Below are positions 51,478-59,749 of a stretch of 64,000 bases of DNA, piece after piece. Under the pieces are notes generated by a model. The model ran no database searches. It saw only the letters and a program-made list of their open reading frames with translations, and was not told the DNA's origin. Origin of the DNA: Roseimaritima ulvae (GTDB lineage: Bacteria; Planctomycetota; Planctomycetia; Pirellulales; Pirellulaceae); contig NZ_CP042914.1 in NCBI RefSeq assembly GCF_008065135.1, positions 3,825,404-3,889,403 on the forward strand. Direction: 5' to 3'. The translations under genes and the position numbers were made by a program. How positions within the stretch are numbered: the first letter of the stretch is position 1; each line of letters opens with the position of its first letter.

Positions 51478-51619
51478 GTTGTTTTCCTGAAAGCACCCTC
51501 TTGGTGAGGATTAGTTGAATCGTAGATTAAGTAGCAACTTGGAGGACACGCAACAATCCGCGTGCTGTAGTCATGGCGAACAACGCCACGACTTGTCAAC
51601 CAAAAGAGTCGCTGAATAT

Positions 51620-51979
51620 CTACGAAGGTCTCAGGAGAGATCGATAGTGAGGGGTTTGCGGCAGACGAATGTCACTTCTTGAAATCTGCCATCGCAATTC
51701 AGCCATGGGAGATGGCGTCGCAACGCCAGCCAAGGCCGCAATCAAAACGACAGAACCGCTGGAGGGCGAAGGCGACGTAGCAAGTCCCTCAACGGGGATG
51801 GCGTACTGAATGTGCTCGTCACGTTCCCTGTCGCCATGGGGAACAACGCTCGGAATGGATGCGGCCCCACTTGCCTGCGAAATGCTCGGACCTTTCTGCG
51901 AATGGACTATCACTCCAGCCTTTACCAGCGACGGGCAAAGCATCAGCATAAAGATCAGCAGGGGTATTCGATGGGCCAT
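51620..51979 (-). CDS. Short secreted protein of unknown function
   Basis: The 119-residue product begins with a signal-like peptide (MAHRIPLLIFMLMLCPSLVK) followed by AGVIVHSQ and a hydrophobic stretch near residue 85. The composition resembles a planctomycete exported protein but no family is recognised. It could be a degraded relative of the PEP-CTERM gene next to it. Confidence 0.45.
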   Translation of the reverse strand: MAHRIPLLIFMLMLCPSLVKAGVIVHSQKGPSISQASGAASIPSVVPHGDRERDEHIQYAIPVEGLATSPSPSSGSVVLIAALAGVATPSPMAELRWQISRSDIRLPQTPHYRSLLRPS

Positions 51980-52198
51980 GTGGCTATCCTAAAGGGCCAC
52001 ATCGGTGGGGTGCAAGCATTGCCCCCGCTCTATCGTTAAAATCTGCAAAATAGTCACGATCGGGGGAGAACCGACATTTCCATACCCGTGTAAAAAAACA
52101 CCCCCCCACCAACACCACCACACACCCGGCGGGGTACTATCTGGCGGTTTAAGGACTTTTTGTCCTGTAAATCGCAGGAAAAACGTGTTCCACGGCGA
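51980..52198. other. Short intergenic gap
   Basis: These 219 bases contain a C-rich stretch (ACACCCCCCCACCAACACCA) near 52090 and no visible gene. They separate the small secreted protein from the C-terminal end of the next gene. Confidence 0.4.
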
Positions 52199-53254
52199 TC
52201 AACTCAATTCGGGTTCGAAACCGAGCTTTGCCGCGTAGAAGTTGGTCATGACCTCTCGCAACGTTCGCTCATGTTTGGCGGGCACAATAAACGAGTCATG
52301 CACGCCCAAGCACGGCACGCCGAGTTGAGCGAAATGGTCGAAAACTTCCATCGCAATATCTGAATCGATCCGCATTAATCGCATGCCGACATCATCGCAA
52401 AATGAATCTTCAATCGGTCGGTGTCGACTTACAACGGCTGCAACAACTTCGGCGAAATTCGTCTCTTGGTCTGCCAACGCCCGTTTGAGACGCTTTGCTG
52501 CCCGCAGGGCTCGACCGCTCTTGCCCTGGATTTTCAAACTATCGTTGCAACTGGCGATGGCGGCTCGCTGTGATTTGGCATTAAGCAGAGCGTTAACTTG
52601 TTCTTCGGAAGTCATTTGCTCGTAACGATGCATTGCGTCTTTGAACTTCGGCAATTGTTTCTCGTCGTCCTGAAAGTAGGTCTTGGTTTTGTACATCGCG
52701 TAAGCCAGCGCTTCGTTGTTGTAGAGAATGAATAGGAGCCTGACCAAAGCGCTCATCAAGGTGTGGAACGGTTCGGGACGTTTTGAAGCTGGCATCGTTT
52801 CGAGTTCGTAGAGATCGTCCTCATCCAATAGTTCAAAGTCGAACTTCTTTCGATCGAACCGATCACCGATGGGACTCTTCCAACTCTTGTCATAGTGCTT
52901 TTGCCAGCTTCCGATTGACCAGCCCTCACTGAAATATCTGTCAATGTCATCGGGGATATACGCAAGAGGTCCGCCGCCGTGTTCGGAGATTGTCGTTGCA
53001 ATGAACCTCGCGCGATCGACATCCCAAACAGTGTCACGTAGGCGATAGCCAAGTGGTTGTCCGTCGCCCTCCATCGAGCGCCCTCCGATCGCAACTTTGT
53101 TGTCAGGTGGAAACGGAAGTTGGAGCGTGCGAGTCATCACGATCCCGTCTCCCCAGTCCTGCATTAGTGGCGTAAAGAAAAGATGCAGATCCAATTCGAG
53201 TTTGTACTCAAGAGCTTTGCCGCGAGACCTGATCGCATCTTTGTCATCGCTCAT
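52199..53254 (-). CDS. Mobile-element protein with polymerase-like HDS motif
   Basis: The 351-residue protein is poorly recognised in its first 240 residues. The C-terminus (RHRPIEDSFCDDVGMRLMRI ... GVPCLGVHDSFIVPAKHERT LREVM) resembles, by my recollection, the C-terminal palm motif of proteins on plasmids and phages, with HDS/HDE recalling motif C of family A DNA polymerases. It may take part in island or plasmid replication. Its stop is close to the right side of the island. The assignment is tentative; a coding sequence is certain from its length and clean frame. Confidence 0.65.
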   Translation of the reverse strand: MSDDKDAIRSRGKALEYKLELDLHLFFTPLMQDWGDGIVMTRTLQLPFPPDNKVAIGGRSMEGDGQPLGYRLRDTVWDVDRARFIATTISEHGGGPLAYIPDDIDRYFSEGWSIGSWQKHYDKSWKSPIGDRFDRKKFDFELLDEDDLYELETMPASKRPEPFHTLMSALVRLLFILYNNEALAYAMYKTKTYFQDDEKQLPKFKDAMHRYEQMTSEEQVNALLNAKSQRAAIASCNDSLKIQGKSGRALRAAKRLKRALADQETNFAEVVAAVVSRHRPIEDSFCDDVGMRLMRIDSDIAMEVFDHFAQLGVPCLGVHDSFIVPAKHERTLREVMTNFYAAKLGFEPELS

Positions 53255-53283
53255 TCGTCTGGCGCCTGGATTAATCTGTGTGT

Positions 53284-53907
53284 TTACTCGCTGAACCTTT
53301 GGTGTAAGTCAATCAGCGGTCCATAGTTTCGCGAGTCAGCTGCTTTGATTGCAGCAATGTACTCGTCACGAATCGGACTCTCTGTGTTTCGCAAGTCGGT
53401 CGCCGGCCAGAGTGTTGCTGGCTGGTCGTGTTGCATGAGCCAGACATTCGCCAATAGTCGAGCCCATCGACCATTCCCATCTTCAAAGGGATGAACCCAA
53501 ACCGCGCGGTGATGAAACTCAGCAGCGGTTGCGATCACGAGAGCGCCCGTTTCGTTGTGTCTCTTGCCGGCCTCCATCGCAATGACGCCGAGTTCCGCCG
53601 CGATGATGTTGGGGCTCACTCCGATGTTCTTTTCAGTCGATCGGATCTCTCCTGCCCAGCTCCAGATCGAACCAAGCATTTCACGGTGGAGTCCGAGAAG
53701 CCAATCAAAATTGAACGGCGCGATCTTCCGGGATGGTTTCGACAGTAAGTATTTCTCTGTCACGCGAAGGATCGACGCAAACTCGACCTCGTTGAGCTCG
53801 CGTCGAGTTTTGATCGTCTTGAGTTTTAGGCCCGATCCATCGAACGGCGTGTCGTCATCTTTCCCGCTAGAACCAAGCCCCGTACCTTTGCTACGACCAG
53901 CGTTCAT
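53284..53907 (-). CDS. Fic-family protein (mobile mystery protein B type)
   Basis: The ATG at 53907 overlaps the stop of the upstream XRE gene by four bases (ATGA) and gives 207 residues; a GTG at 53916 is possible. The Fic motif HPFEDGNGRWAR (His at about 139) marks an AMP- or nucleotide-transferase active site, in the form HPFxxGNGRxxR. The layout (Fic protein directly after a small helix-turn-helix gene) matches the pair called mobile mystery protein A/B. The Fic inhibitory helix motif [ST]xxxE[GN] is not seen in the chain, so the HTH partner may hold regulation. Product and target are unknown. Confidence 0.88.
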   Translation of the reverse strand: MNAGRSKGTGLGSSGKDDDTPFDGSGLKLKTIKTRRELNEVEFASILRVTEKYLLSKPSRKIAPFNFDWLLGLHREMLGSIWSWAGEIRSTEKNIGVSPNIIAAELGVIAMEAGKRHNETGALVIATAAEFHHRAVWVHPFEDGNGRWARLLANVWLMQHDQPATLWPATDLRNTESPIRDEYIAAIKAADSRNYGPLIDLHQRFSE

Positions 53908-54281
53908 GGGGCCCACAGTTTTCGACTGGACGATGCAATGCGAGCTTTCGCTGCTTCGAGATGCGATTGAGCCGAAGCCCGCGAGACAGCTTGGGACTCG
54001 AGCGCCACATTGCCCTGCGTAAGTGCAATCAAACGTTTGGCTTTTGCAGTGGCAATCTGATCTCGGAATTGCTCGGCGGGAATCTCTGTTAGATCGAGAG
54101 AGATACCCAGGGCGAGCAGAATGGCCTGCAAGTTTGCGAACGAGAATTCATGGTCCTCACCGCCGAGAATCCGAATGACCGTGGCCCGCGAAACGCCGCT
54201 GCGGCGCGCAAGATCCGAACCAGAGATATCGAGCTCTCGTTTTCGTTCTTGGATGCGGGCGACTATTTCGGGAAGGGGCAT
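53904..54281 (-). CDS. XRE-type helix-turn-helix partner of Fic gene
   Basis: The 125-residue protein has an XRE DNA-binding domain at the N-terminus (LDISGSDLARRSGVSRATVI RILGG, about 18-42) and an Ala/Arg/Gln-rich tail (QSHLEAAKARIASSSRKL). It is transcribed first in a coupled pair with the Fic gene (four-base overlap) and likely acts as repressor and antitoxin. Sequence fits mobile mystery protein A style proteins. Positioned at the right edge of the island, just before the second repeat. Confidence 0.85.
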   Translation of the reverse strand: MPLPEIVARIQERKRELDISGSDLARRSGVSRATVIRILGGEDHEFSFANLQAILLALGISLDLTEIPAEQFRDQIATAKAKRLIALTQGNVALESQAVSRASAQSHLEAAKARIASSSRKLWAP

Positions 54282-54554
54282 GGCGACACGTCCGGGTTAT
54301 ATAGAGGGGCTGGTTCGCAGATCGGGCAGAAAACCGCAGCTCATCGGCCATGATGGAATTGTTGCATGCGTGCTACAAAAGTCAACTGACTATTTGCTTG
54401 GCAGCGACGATACGCCCTGCAAAAGACCACAGAAACGCGATACTACTCAAGCGGGAACAAAAACGGCCCGATACTGGCCCCGCCTATACCCGCACAAGCA
54501 CGGCCCCCTCAAGAGAGCGGCAAGGAGTCTGAATGAGGGAGATGTGGTTTGCTA
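54282..54554. other. Right end of island
   Basis: Non-coding, about 270 bases. It should contain the promoter of the XRE/Fic operon. No integrase gene is seen. Confidence 0.4.
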
Positions 54555-54621
54555 AACTTTTGGTCGCCTTTCGCTCCGCGAAAGCAGCGCCACGAACTCA
54601 AAGGCCGGCATGCCCAGCATG
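54555..54621 (+). repeat. Right copy of 67-bp direct repeat
   Basis: Identical over 67 bases to 41994-42060, the segment at the tRNA-fMet 3' end. Only AA of the tRNA precede it here (context GCTAAACTTTT), so the tRNA gene itself is not duplicated. The sequence after the repeat differs from the left copy (GCCGTCC for GTCGGCC in the terminator arm), as expected at a junction with old chromosomal sequence. Confidence 0.9.
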
Positions 54622-54795
54622 CCGTCCTTTTTTTGTTTCTTCCCGATACCCCGCAGCCGCTTGCATCGATGTGCGGGCCAAAAGTTTTTTGGGCGTTTCG
54701 GAATCCTGCGAAACCTCAGGCTTGTACTGGCTGCCGAATTTCGGTTTCTGGGCCAGAATTCTGACGTTCTCTGTGTGTCTTAGCCGGTTTGGAAC

Positions 54796-55317
54796 ATGAG
54801 CCGTAGGTACCCACCGAAACGAAGCGCCAACACCGTTTGCCGGGTCTGTGATTTGGAGACACTGAGAATAGCTGAGAGACGCGAAGCTCATCGCGATTTC
54901 ACCGCCGACCACCAAACCCAAGCGATCGCCGACGACCCGGTGGCGATGTTTCAGCAGATGACCGATGTCCAAGGGGTGATGGCGATCGAAAAACGAGATG
55001 CGCTTTCAGGCAAATTCGATCCACCAGACGGAGCTTGGTCGCTCCTGATTCAGCCCCGACACCAGAAATGGAACTGGCTTGCTGGGCCTTCGATGTTTCA
55101 GGAAATCATCCGAAAAATTGCGAAAACGGGGCCGGGTCGTTGGTTGAGAACCGGCTACCAAAAAGCAAGTGGTGCGCTCTATGTCGAACTGTACGAAGCA
55201 GGGCGACGAACGTTGTTTTTCTCAAGTGATGGTGCTGCTTGGGATGAACCCGAAGGCGATGAGGACGAACTTGATGGATTCTTGGAATCTGACTCCAATG
55301 ACTACTATGCTAGTTGA
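54796..55317 (+). CDS. Protein of unknown function upstream of ankyrin gene
   Basis: The 173-residue product has a basic N-terminus with CRVC and a more conserved-looking body (from about DDPVAMFQQM on), including GAWSLLIQPRHQKWNWLAG and GYQKASGALYVELYEAGRRT. It ends in a very acidic tail (EGDEDELDGFLESDSNDYYA). No family is recognised. The true start may be internal, such as the Met near 54946. It is on the same strand as the ankyrin gene 61 bases downstream and may act with it. Confidence 0.6.
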   Translation: MSRRYPPKRSANTVCRVCDLETLRIAERREAHRDFTADHQTQAIADDPVAMFQQMTDVQGVMAIEKRDALSGKFDPPDGAWSLLIQPRHQKWNWLAGPSMFQEIIRKIAKTGPGRWLRTGYQKASGALYVELYEAGRRTLFFSSDGAAWDEPEGDEDELDGFLESDSNDYYAS

Positions 55318-55378
55318 CCGCACGAGTACCAGGTTTTTCGCAAGCGATTGATCGCAGCGACGCAACGGAGCGAAGACA

Positions 55379-57622
55379 ATGAAGATACGTGATTCAAATC
55401 ACGAGGCGATGGTGGAAGCGATATGCGATGGAAAGCTGCCCGAGGTGAAGCAATGGCTGGACAAGGGAGTTTCGCCTGACGGACCACCGCAGTGTCCCGC
55501 TTTTGCCAGGCCTCTAGCCTTAGCGTTAAGCAACGGTCACCTTGAGATTGCTGAACTGTTGGTCGCCCGAGGTGCGAGTCCCAGCACTGGCTTCAATGCG
55601 TTGAACGATTGCATTGACAACTCGGACCTGAGCGAATGGATTGATCGGCTGATTGTCGATGCGCACCCCGACTTCAGCAAGAGTTTCCAGGAAGCGTTCG
55701 TGCATGCGTGTGAGGAGGGCAAGCGTGAAATTGCTGAAAAAGTGTTGGCGGTTTGCCCAACGCCTGCCGAGTTCACATTTCGTCGATGTCCACTCGGGCA
55801 AGCGATCTGTTCACAGCAAACAGAGATCGCATTGTGGCTGCTTGAGATTGGATTCGGGCCGCAAAGTCATCTTGCAAATGAGAAACCGCCCGTCGTTTAC
55901 GCGGTCGTCGCAGATGAACCGAAGGTACTCGAACGATTGATCGAGAAAGGCCAGCCAGTCGACCAAAAAGTGAGTGGCCATCAAACTGTCTTTACGTGCA
56001 TACCCAAGCTGTACTCACGACTTCGTCACGTGAGAGACTTTCCCAAAAACGACAAGTACGAGGTGTTTCACGAAGGCAGTCTTTTGCATGTGGCAGCGGT
56101 TGCAGGCAGTCCGAAGTGTGCGGCGGTGTTGCTACAGGCCGGACTGGACCCTCAGATCACCGACAGTGAGGGACGCACGCCGACCATGTTGGCGGCCATC
56201 GGTGGAAAGCACACGGCTGACGTTTTGAAACTATTACCCGAACCGGACCTCAGTGATCGTACAGCGGTGATTGATCTAATGGCACGAGGGCTCCATGACG
56301 ATGATGCCAACGCCGTGATGACTGCGATCGAACACGGCTTCGATGTTTCGACGTCCATCAAGACAACATTCGGCGTGGTATGGACGCCGTTGACGTTCGC
56401 TGCGATCCGCGGCGACATAGCCGTGGTGCAAGCCTTGTTCGATGCCGGCGCTGACATCGATCGATCGGATTGGACCGATCGCAAGCGACCAGAGATGAAA
56501 GGGATTCGCTATCTGTATAACAATGGTGGCTTAGCAACGTTTTCCGATCCGGCTGCTCCGATCGACCGAACCGCTCTCGGCTGGGCGGCATTGCACGGGA
56601 ACGTTGATGTTATCAAGTTCTTGCTCGATGCAGGTGCTGATCGTTCTCGCCTAGATGCATTGTCAATGACGGCGCTGCATAACGCCGCCTTGGGGAATCG
56701 TCCGAAAGTCATTTCATTTCTTGTCGATTCAGGGTTCGATCTGCACGCCGAAGCGTTTGACCGAATGACTCCGTTGCATGTGGCGGCCGAGGTCAACGCA
56801 ATTGCTTCGGTTAAGAAGTTGTTGGAACTCGGGGCAGACCCGGCGCGGTTGAACAAACGTGGCGAAAGTCCTTATCTCGCCGCGAAAGAGATGGGGAATC
56901 CGGGGGCCTATCGAGCTTTGGAATCGCACACGCCTGAAGAATTGCGGAAAAAGAAACGCAAGCCGAAACCACCACCTCCGTCGCTGATGGGAGGCAATGA
57001 GGAACGCAAGGACATCTTGGCGGCTGCCAAGAAGCGATTCGGGAAAGAGGCCAAGCAACTCTGCAACAAGAATACCGTTGATCGCTTGGCAAGCCAAACC
57101 AGCACGGACGAATTTATTGCAGTCGCCGAAACCATTCGCAAAAAAATGAGGGCGGCGGAATTGCAACGTCGGGCCAATACCCCACAAATCCTCTGGTGCC
57201 AGAATGTGAAGATCACCGACGCAAGATTACTGAAGCTTCAATCGGAGTTCCTGCCGAAGTCTGTCTATCTAACTCGGGGCCTGTTACGCGACGATGGTGG
57301 TGCAACCGTGCACATTGTTCCCACCAGCAACCTGTTTGAAAACTTTGTCGCGTTTTATACCAATGGAATCAACTCGGGGATTCATCACGAGCTGATGCTC
57401 GCTTGGCTGATGGACTTGCATGCTCGCTATCCCTACGACCTGGTCAGCGTTGGTCACGATGGGCTGGAACCTCGGTTTATATCGCCACCCACAGACCGAG
57501 AGGCGCTGATGCGAGAATTATTGACGATCTGTCCTCCTGAGGATGACGAACAGACGGCAACGAACTGGCTGCGCAAACGTTTGAAAAGCAAAACACCGCA
57601 GCCGTTTTTTTGGTGGGATTGA
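55379..57622 (+). CDS. Ankyrin-repeat protein with novel C-terminal region
   Basis: The 747-residue protein carries about a dozen ankyrin-type repeats (residues 5-525), such as RPLALALSNGHLEIAELLVA, GSLLHVAAVAGSPKCAAVLL and TPLHVAAEVNAIASVKKLLE. A basic linker (KKKRKPKPPPPS, about 521-532) leads to a 210-residue C-terminal region of unknown fold, which includes LFENFVAFYTNGINSGIHHE. No signal peptide or membrane span is seen, so it is cytoplasmic. Ankyrin arrays bind partner proteins; the C-terminus may be the effector. It may function with the small gene upstream. Confidence 0.82.
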   Translation: MKIRDSNHEAMVEAICDGKLPEVKQWLDKGVSPDGPPQCPAFARPLALALSNGHLEIAELLVARGASPSTGFNALNDCIDNSDLSEWIDRLIVDAHPDFSKSFQEAFVHACEEGKREIAEKVLAVCPTPAEFTFRRCPLGQAICSQQTEIALWLLEIGFGPQSHLANEKPPVVYAVVADEPKVLERLIEKGQPVDQKVSGHQTVFTCIPKLYSRLRHVRDFPKNDKYEVFHEGSLLHVAAVAGSPKCAAVLLQAGLDPQITDSEGRTPTMLAAIGGKHTADVLKLLPEPDLSDRTAVIDLMARGLHDDDANAVMTAIEHGFDVSTSIKTTFGVVWTPLTFAAIRGDIAVVQALFDAGADIDRSDWTDRKRPEMKGIRYLYNNGGLATFSDPAAPIDRTALGWAALHGNVDVIKFLLDAGADRSRLDALSMTALHNAALGNRPKVISFLVDSGFDLHAEAFDRMTPLHVAAEVNAIASVKKLLELGADPARLNKRGESPYLAAKEMGNPGAYRALESHTPEELRKKKRKPKPPPPSLMGGNEERKDILAAAKKRFGKEAKQLCNKNTVDRLASQTSTDEFIAVAETIRKKMRAAELQRRANTPQILWCQNVKITDARLLKLQSEFLPKSVYLTRGLLRDDGGATVHIVPTSNLFENFVAFYTNGINSGIHHELMLAWLMDLHARYPYDLVSVGHDGLEPRFISPPTDREALMRELLTICPPEDDEQTATNWLRKRLKSKTPQPFFWWD

Positions 57623-57792
57623 TCGGATGCTCGATGATGTTCATGCGTCTAGACCGCCAGCAATACTCCGGACTTCTCTCCGTGCGTGAAGGCAACTCCC
57701 ATCGCTGCCGCGTGCAAACCAAATGGCTTGCGCGGAACACGAGAAAGAAAGCGGGCTAAACTGAAAAGGCGAGCTGAATGGAGCCTGCTTAA

Positions 57793-59415
57793 ATGGCGCT
57801 TCCCAATCATCCTTCCGAATCCAAATTTATGAACTTGCGAACTCCAACAAGATCAGTCTGTCGGGCAGGCGTCGCAACGATGACGTTATTTGCTTTGGCT
57901 GTAGCTGCCGCTGCCGATGAGAATCGCCCAAATATTCTGGTCATTCTGACGGATGATCAGCGTTTCGACGCCATGGGGTTCGTGGGGCATCCTTTCCTCG
58001 AAACTCCCCATGTCGATCGGATCGCCAGGGAGGGAGCTCACCTCAAAAACGCTTTTGTCACCACGTCGCTTTGCTCGCCCAGTCGCGCTTCGATCCTAAC
58101 CGGACTCTACGCTCACAATCACCGGGTCGTCGATAATTACAACCCGATTCCGAAGGGGCTCCGGTACTTTCCTGAGTATCTGCAGGAAGCCGGTTACGAG
58201 ACGGCCTTCATCGGCAAATGGCACATGGGCGGGATGATTGATCACGTGCAACCGGGATTCGATCATTGGATCAGCTTCAAAGGACAGGGTGTGTACTTTG
58301 GAGATCTCGATGAAGCCAAAGTGAAGGGACGTTACGTCCCGCAAGTCAATCGGGACGGATTCAATATCAACGGAAAACGCGTTCCCCAGGAAGGGTACGT
58401 CACCGATATCCTCGACCGTTTCAGCCGCGAGTGGATCGAGGATCGCAAGGGAGATAAGCCATGGATGCTGTACCTGTCCCACAAAGCCGTGCATGCCGAC
58501 TTTCTCCCGGCAAACCGCCATGCCTACTCCTACGAAGATGCTCCTTTCGTGCGTCCCAAAAGCTGGTTTGAAAGTCCTGAAGAATTTACCGATGTCCCTC
58601 GATGGGTACAACATCAACGGAACAGTCGGCACGGTGTCGAATTCGCCTACTACACCAACCTAAACATCGAAACCTATTACAAACGCTATTGTGAAACGAT
58701 CCGGGCGATTGATGAGAGCACGGGGCGAATCATGAAACTGCTGGAGTCCAGGGGCGAATTGGACAATACGCTGATTCTCTATCTGGGAGACAACGGCTTT
58801 TTGTTCGGTGAACATGGACTGATCGACAAACGTTGCGCGTACGAGGCGTCCATCCGGATTCCGATGGTAATGCGATGTCCGCAACAGTTTGATGGCGGCC
58901 AGACCGTTGACGAAGTGGTGGCCAATATTGACGTCGCGCCGACACTGCTCGACGCCGCGGGCATCGACAAACCGAAACACATGGATGGCGAGTCATTCCT
59001 TCCGCTGTTGCAGGGCAAAGACGTCGATTGGAGAGACTACCTGTTGTACGAGTATTACTGGGAGCGGAATTATCCTCAGACGCCGACGATGCACGCCCTC
59101 GTCGGTAAACGATACAAGTACATTCGGTATCACGGAATCTGGGATACCGATGAGCTGTTCGACCTGGAGAAGGATCCTGGCGAAAAACACAATCTGATCA
59201 ACGATCCAGAGCACCAGCAGTTGATCTCGCAATTGAACACGAAGCTGTTTGAAGTGCTGAAAGAAACGAAAGGAACCGAAATGCCCATTCTGCAGGATCG
59301 GGGCACCAAGTTTCTCCACCGCAAGGACGAAGGGACCCGGGGCACTGATTTTCCAGATTGGTTTTACCGAAAGCCTGAGGCCTCGTGGCAACCGGACCCG
59401 AACAAAACAAAGTGA
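57793..59415 (+). CDS. Secreted formylglycine-dependent sulfatase
   Basis: The 540-residue enzyme (start 57793 with a GGAG site; ATG 57829 is an alternative) has a signal peptide ending near AVAAAADENRPN. The sulfatase core opens with NILVILTDDQRFDAMG, then CSPSRASILTG, in which the Cys is converted to formylglycine by a maturase. Metal ligands recur in TLILYLGDNGFLFGEHG. Substrate is a sulfate ester; the neighbouring galactan hydrolase suggests algal polysaccharide. It is divergent from the GH86-like/sulfatase operon. Confidence 0.93.
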   Translation: MALPNHPSESKFMNLRTPTRSVCRAGVATMTLFALAVAAAADENRPNILVILTDDQRFDAMGFVGHPFLETPHVDRIAREGAHLKNAFVTTSLCSPSRASILTGLYAHNHRVVDNYNPIPKGLRYFPEYLQEAGYETAFIGKWHMGGMIDHVQPGFDHWISFKGQGVYFGDLDEAKVKGRYVPQVNRDGFNINGKRVPQEGYVTDILDRFSREWIEDRKGDKPWMLYLSHKAVHADFLPANRHAYSYEDAPFVRPKSWFESPEEFTDVPRWVQHQRNSRHGVEFAYYTNLNIETYYKRYCETIRAIDESTGRIMKLLESRGELDNTLILYLGDNGFLFGEHGLIDKRCAYEASIRIPMVMRCPQQFDGGQTVDEVVANIDVAPTLLDAAGIDKPKHMDGESFLPLLQGKDVDWRDYLLYEYYWERNYPQTPTMHALVGKRYKYIRYHGIWDTDELFDLEKDPGEKHNLINDPEHQQLISQLNTKLFEVLKETKGTEMPILQDRGTKFLHRKDEGTRGTDFPDWFYRKPEASWQPDPNKTK

Positions 59416-59461
59416 CATGAAACTGTGCTAGGAGGCTGATTTCGCTCTGCTTCCTAAACGA

Positions 59462-59695
59462 TTGATAGGTGGTACTGTTTCAGCCGGCAAGGGAACCGAA
59501 GTTTCCGTTTCCGAGCCGCTGCCTGACCTGAACGTCGAGCAGATCGAAGGACTGTGTGTCGTCCGGCTTTCGCGATTGATTGAAATAAAGATCGCCTGCG
59601 GGATGAGCAACTTGCGTCGCAAGCACAAAGACTGTGCTGACGTGGTCGAACTCATCGTAGTCCGCAATTTAGATGACGTCCCTCATTTTGAGTAG
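59462..59695 (+). pseudogene. C-terminal fragment of nucleotidyltransferase-like protein
   Basis: The 77-codon frame reads VEQIEGLCVVRLSRLIEIKI ACGMSNLRRKHKDCADVVEL, which matches the C-terminal helix pattern of AbiEii-type nucleotidyltransferases (KLIELKLASG...KDLADVQELI). The N-terminal catalytic part is absent, and no start signal fits. A decayed relic is likely. Confidence 0.5.
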
Positions 59696-59749
59696 GCAAA
59701 GTCGTTGCTAGGGGCAGGTCTTGAGGTGCCTGAATGTCGGTGGCATGCG

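Noticed and set aside
54555-54621. A second tRNA-fMet gene at the right repeat
   Set aside because: Only AA of the tRNA 3' end is present, and the sequence before it cannot fold into the cloverleaf.
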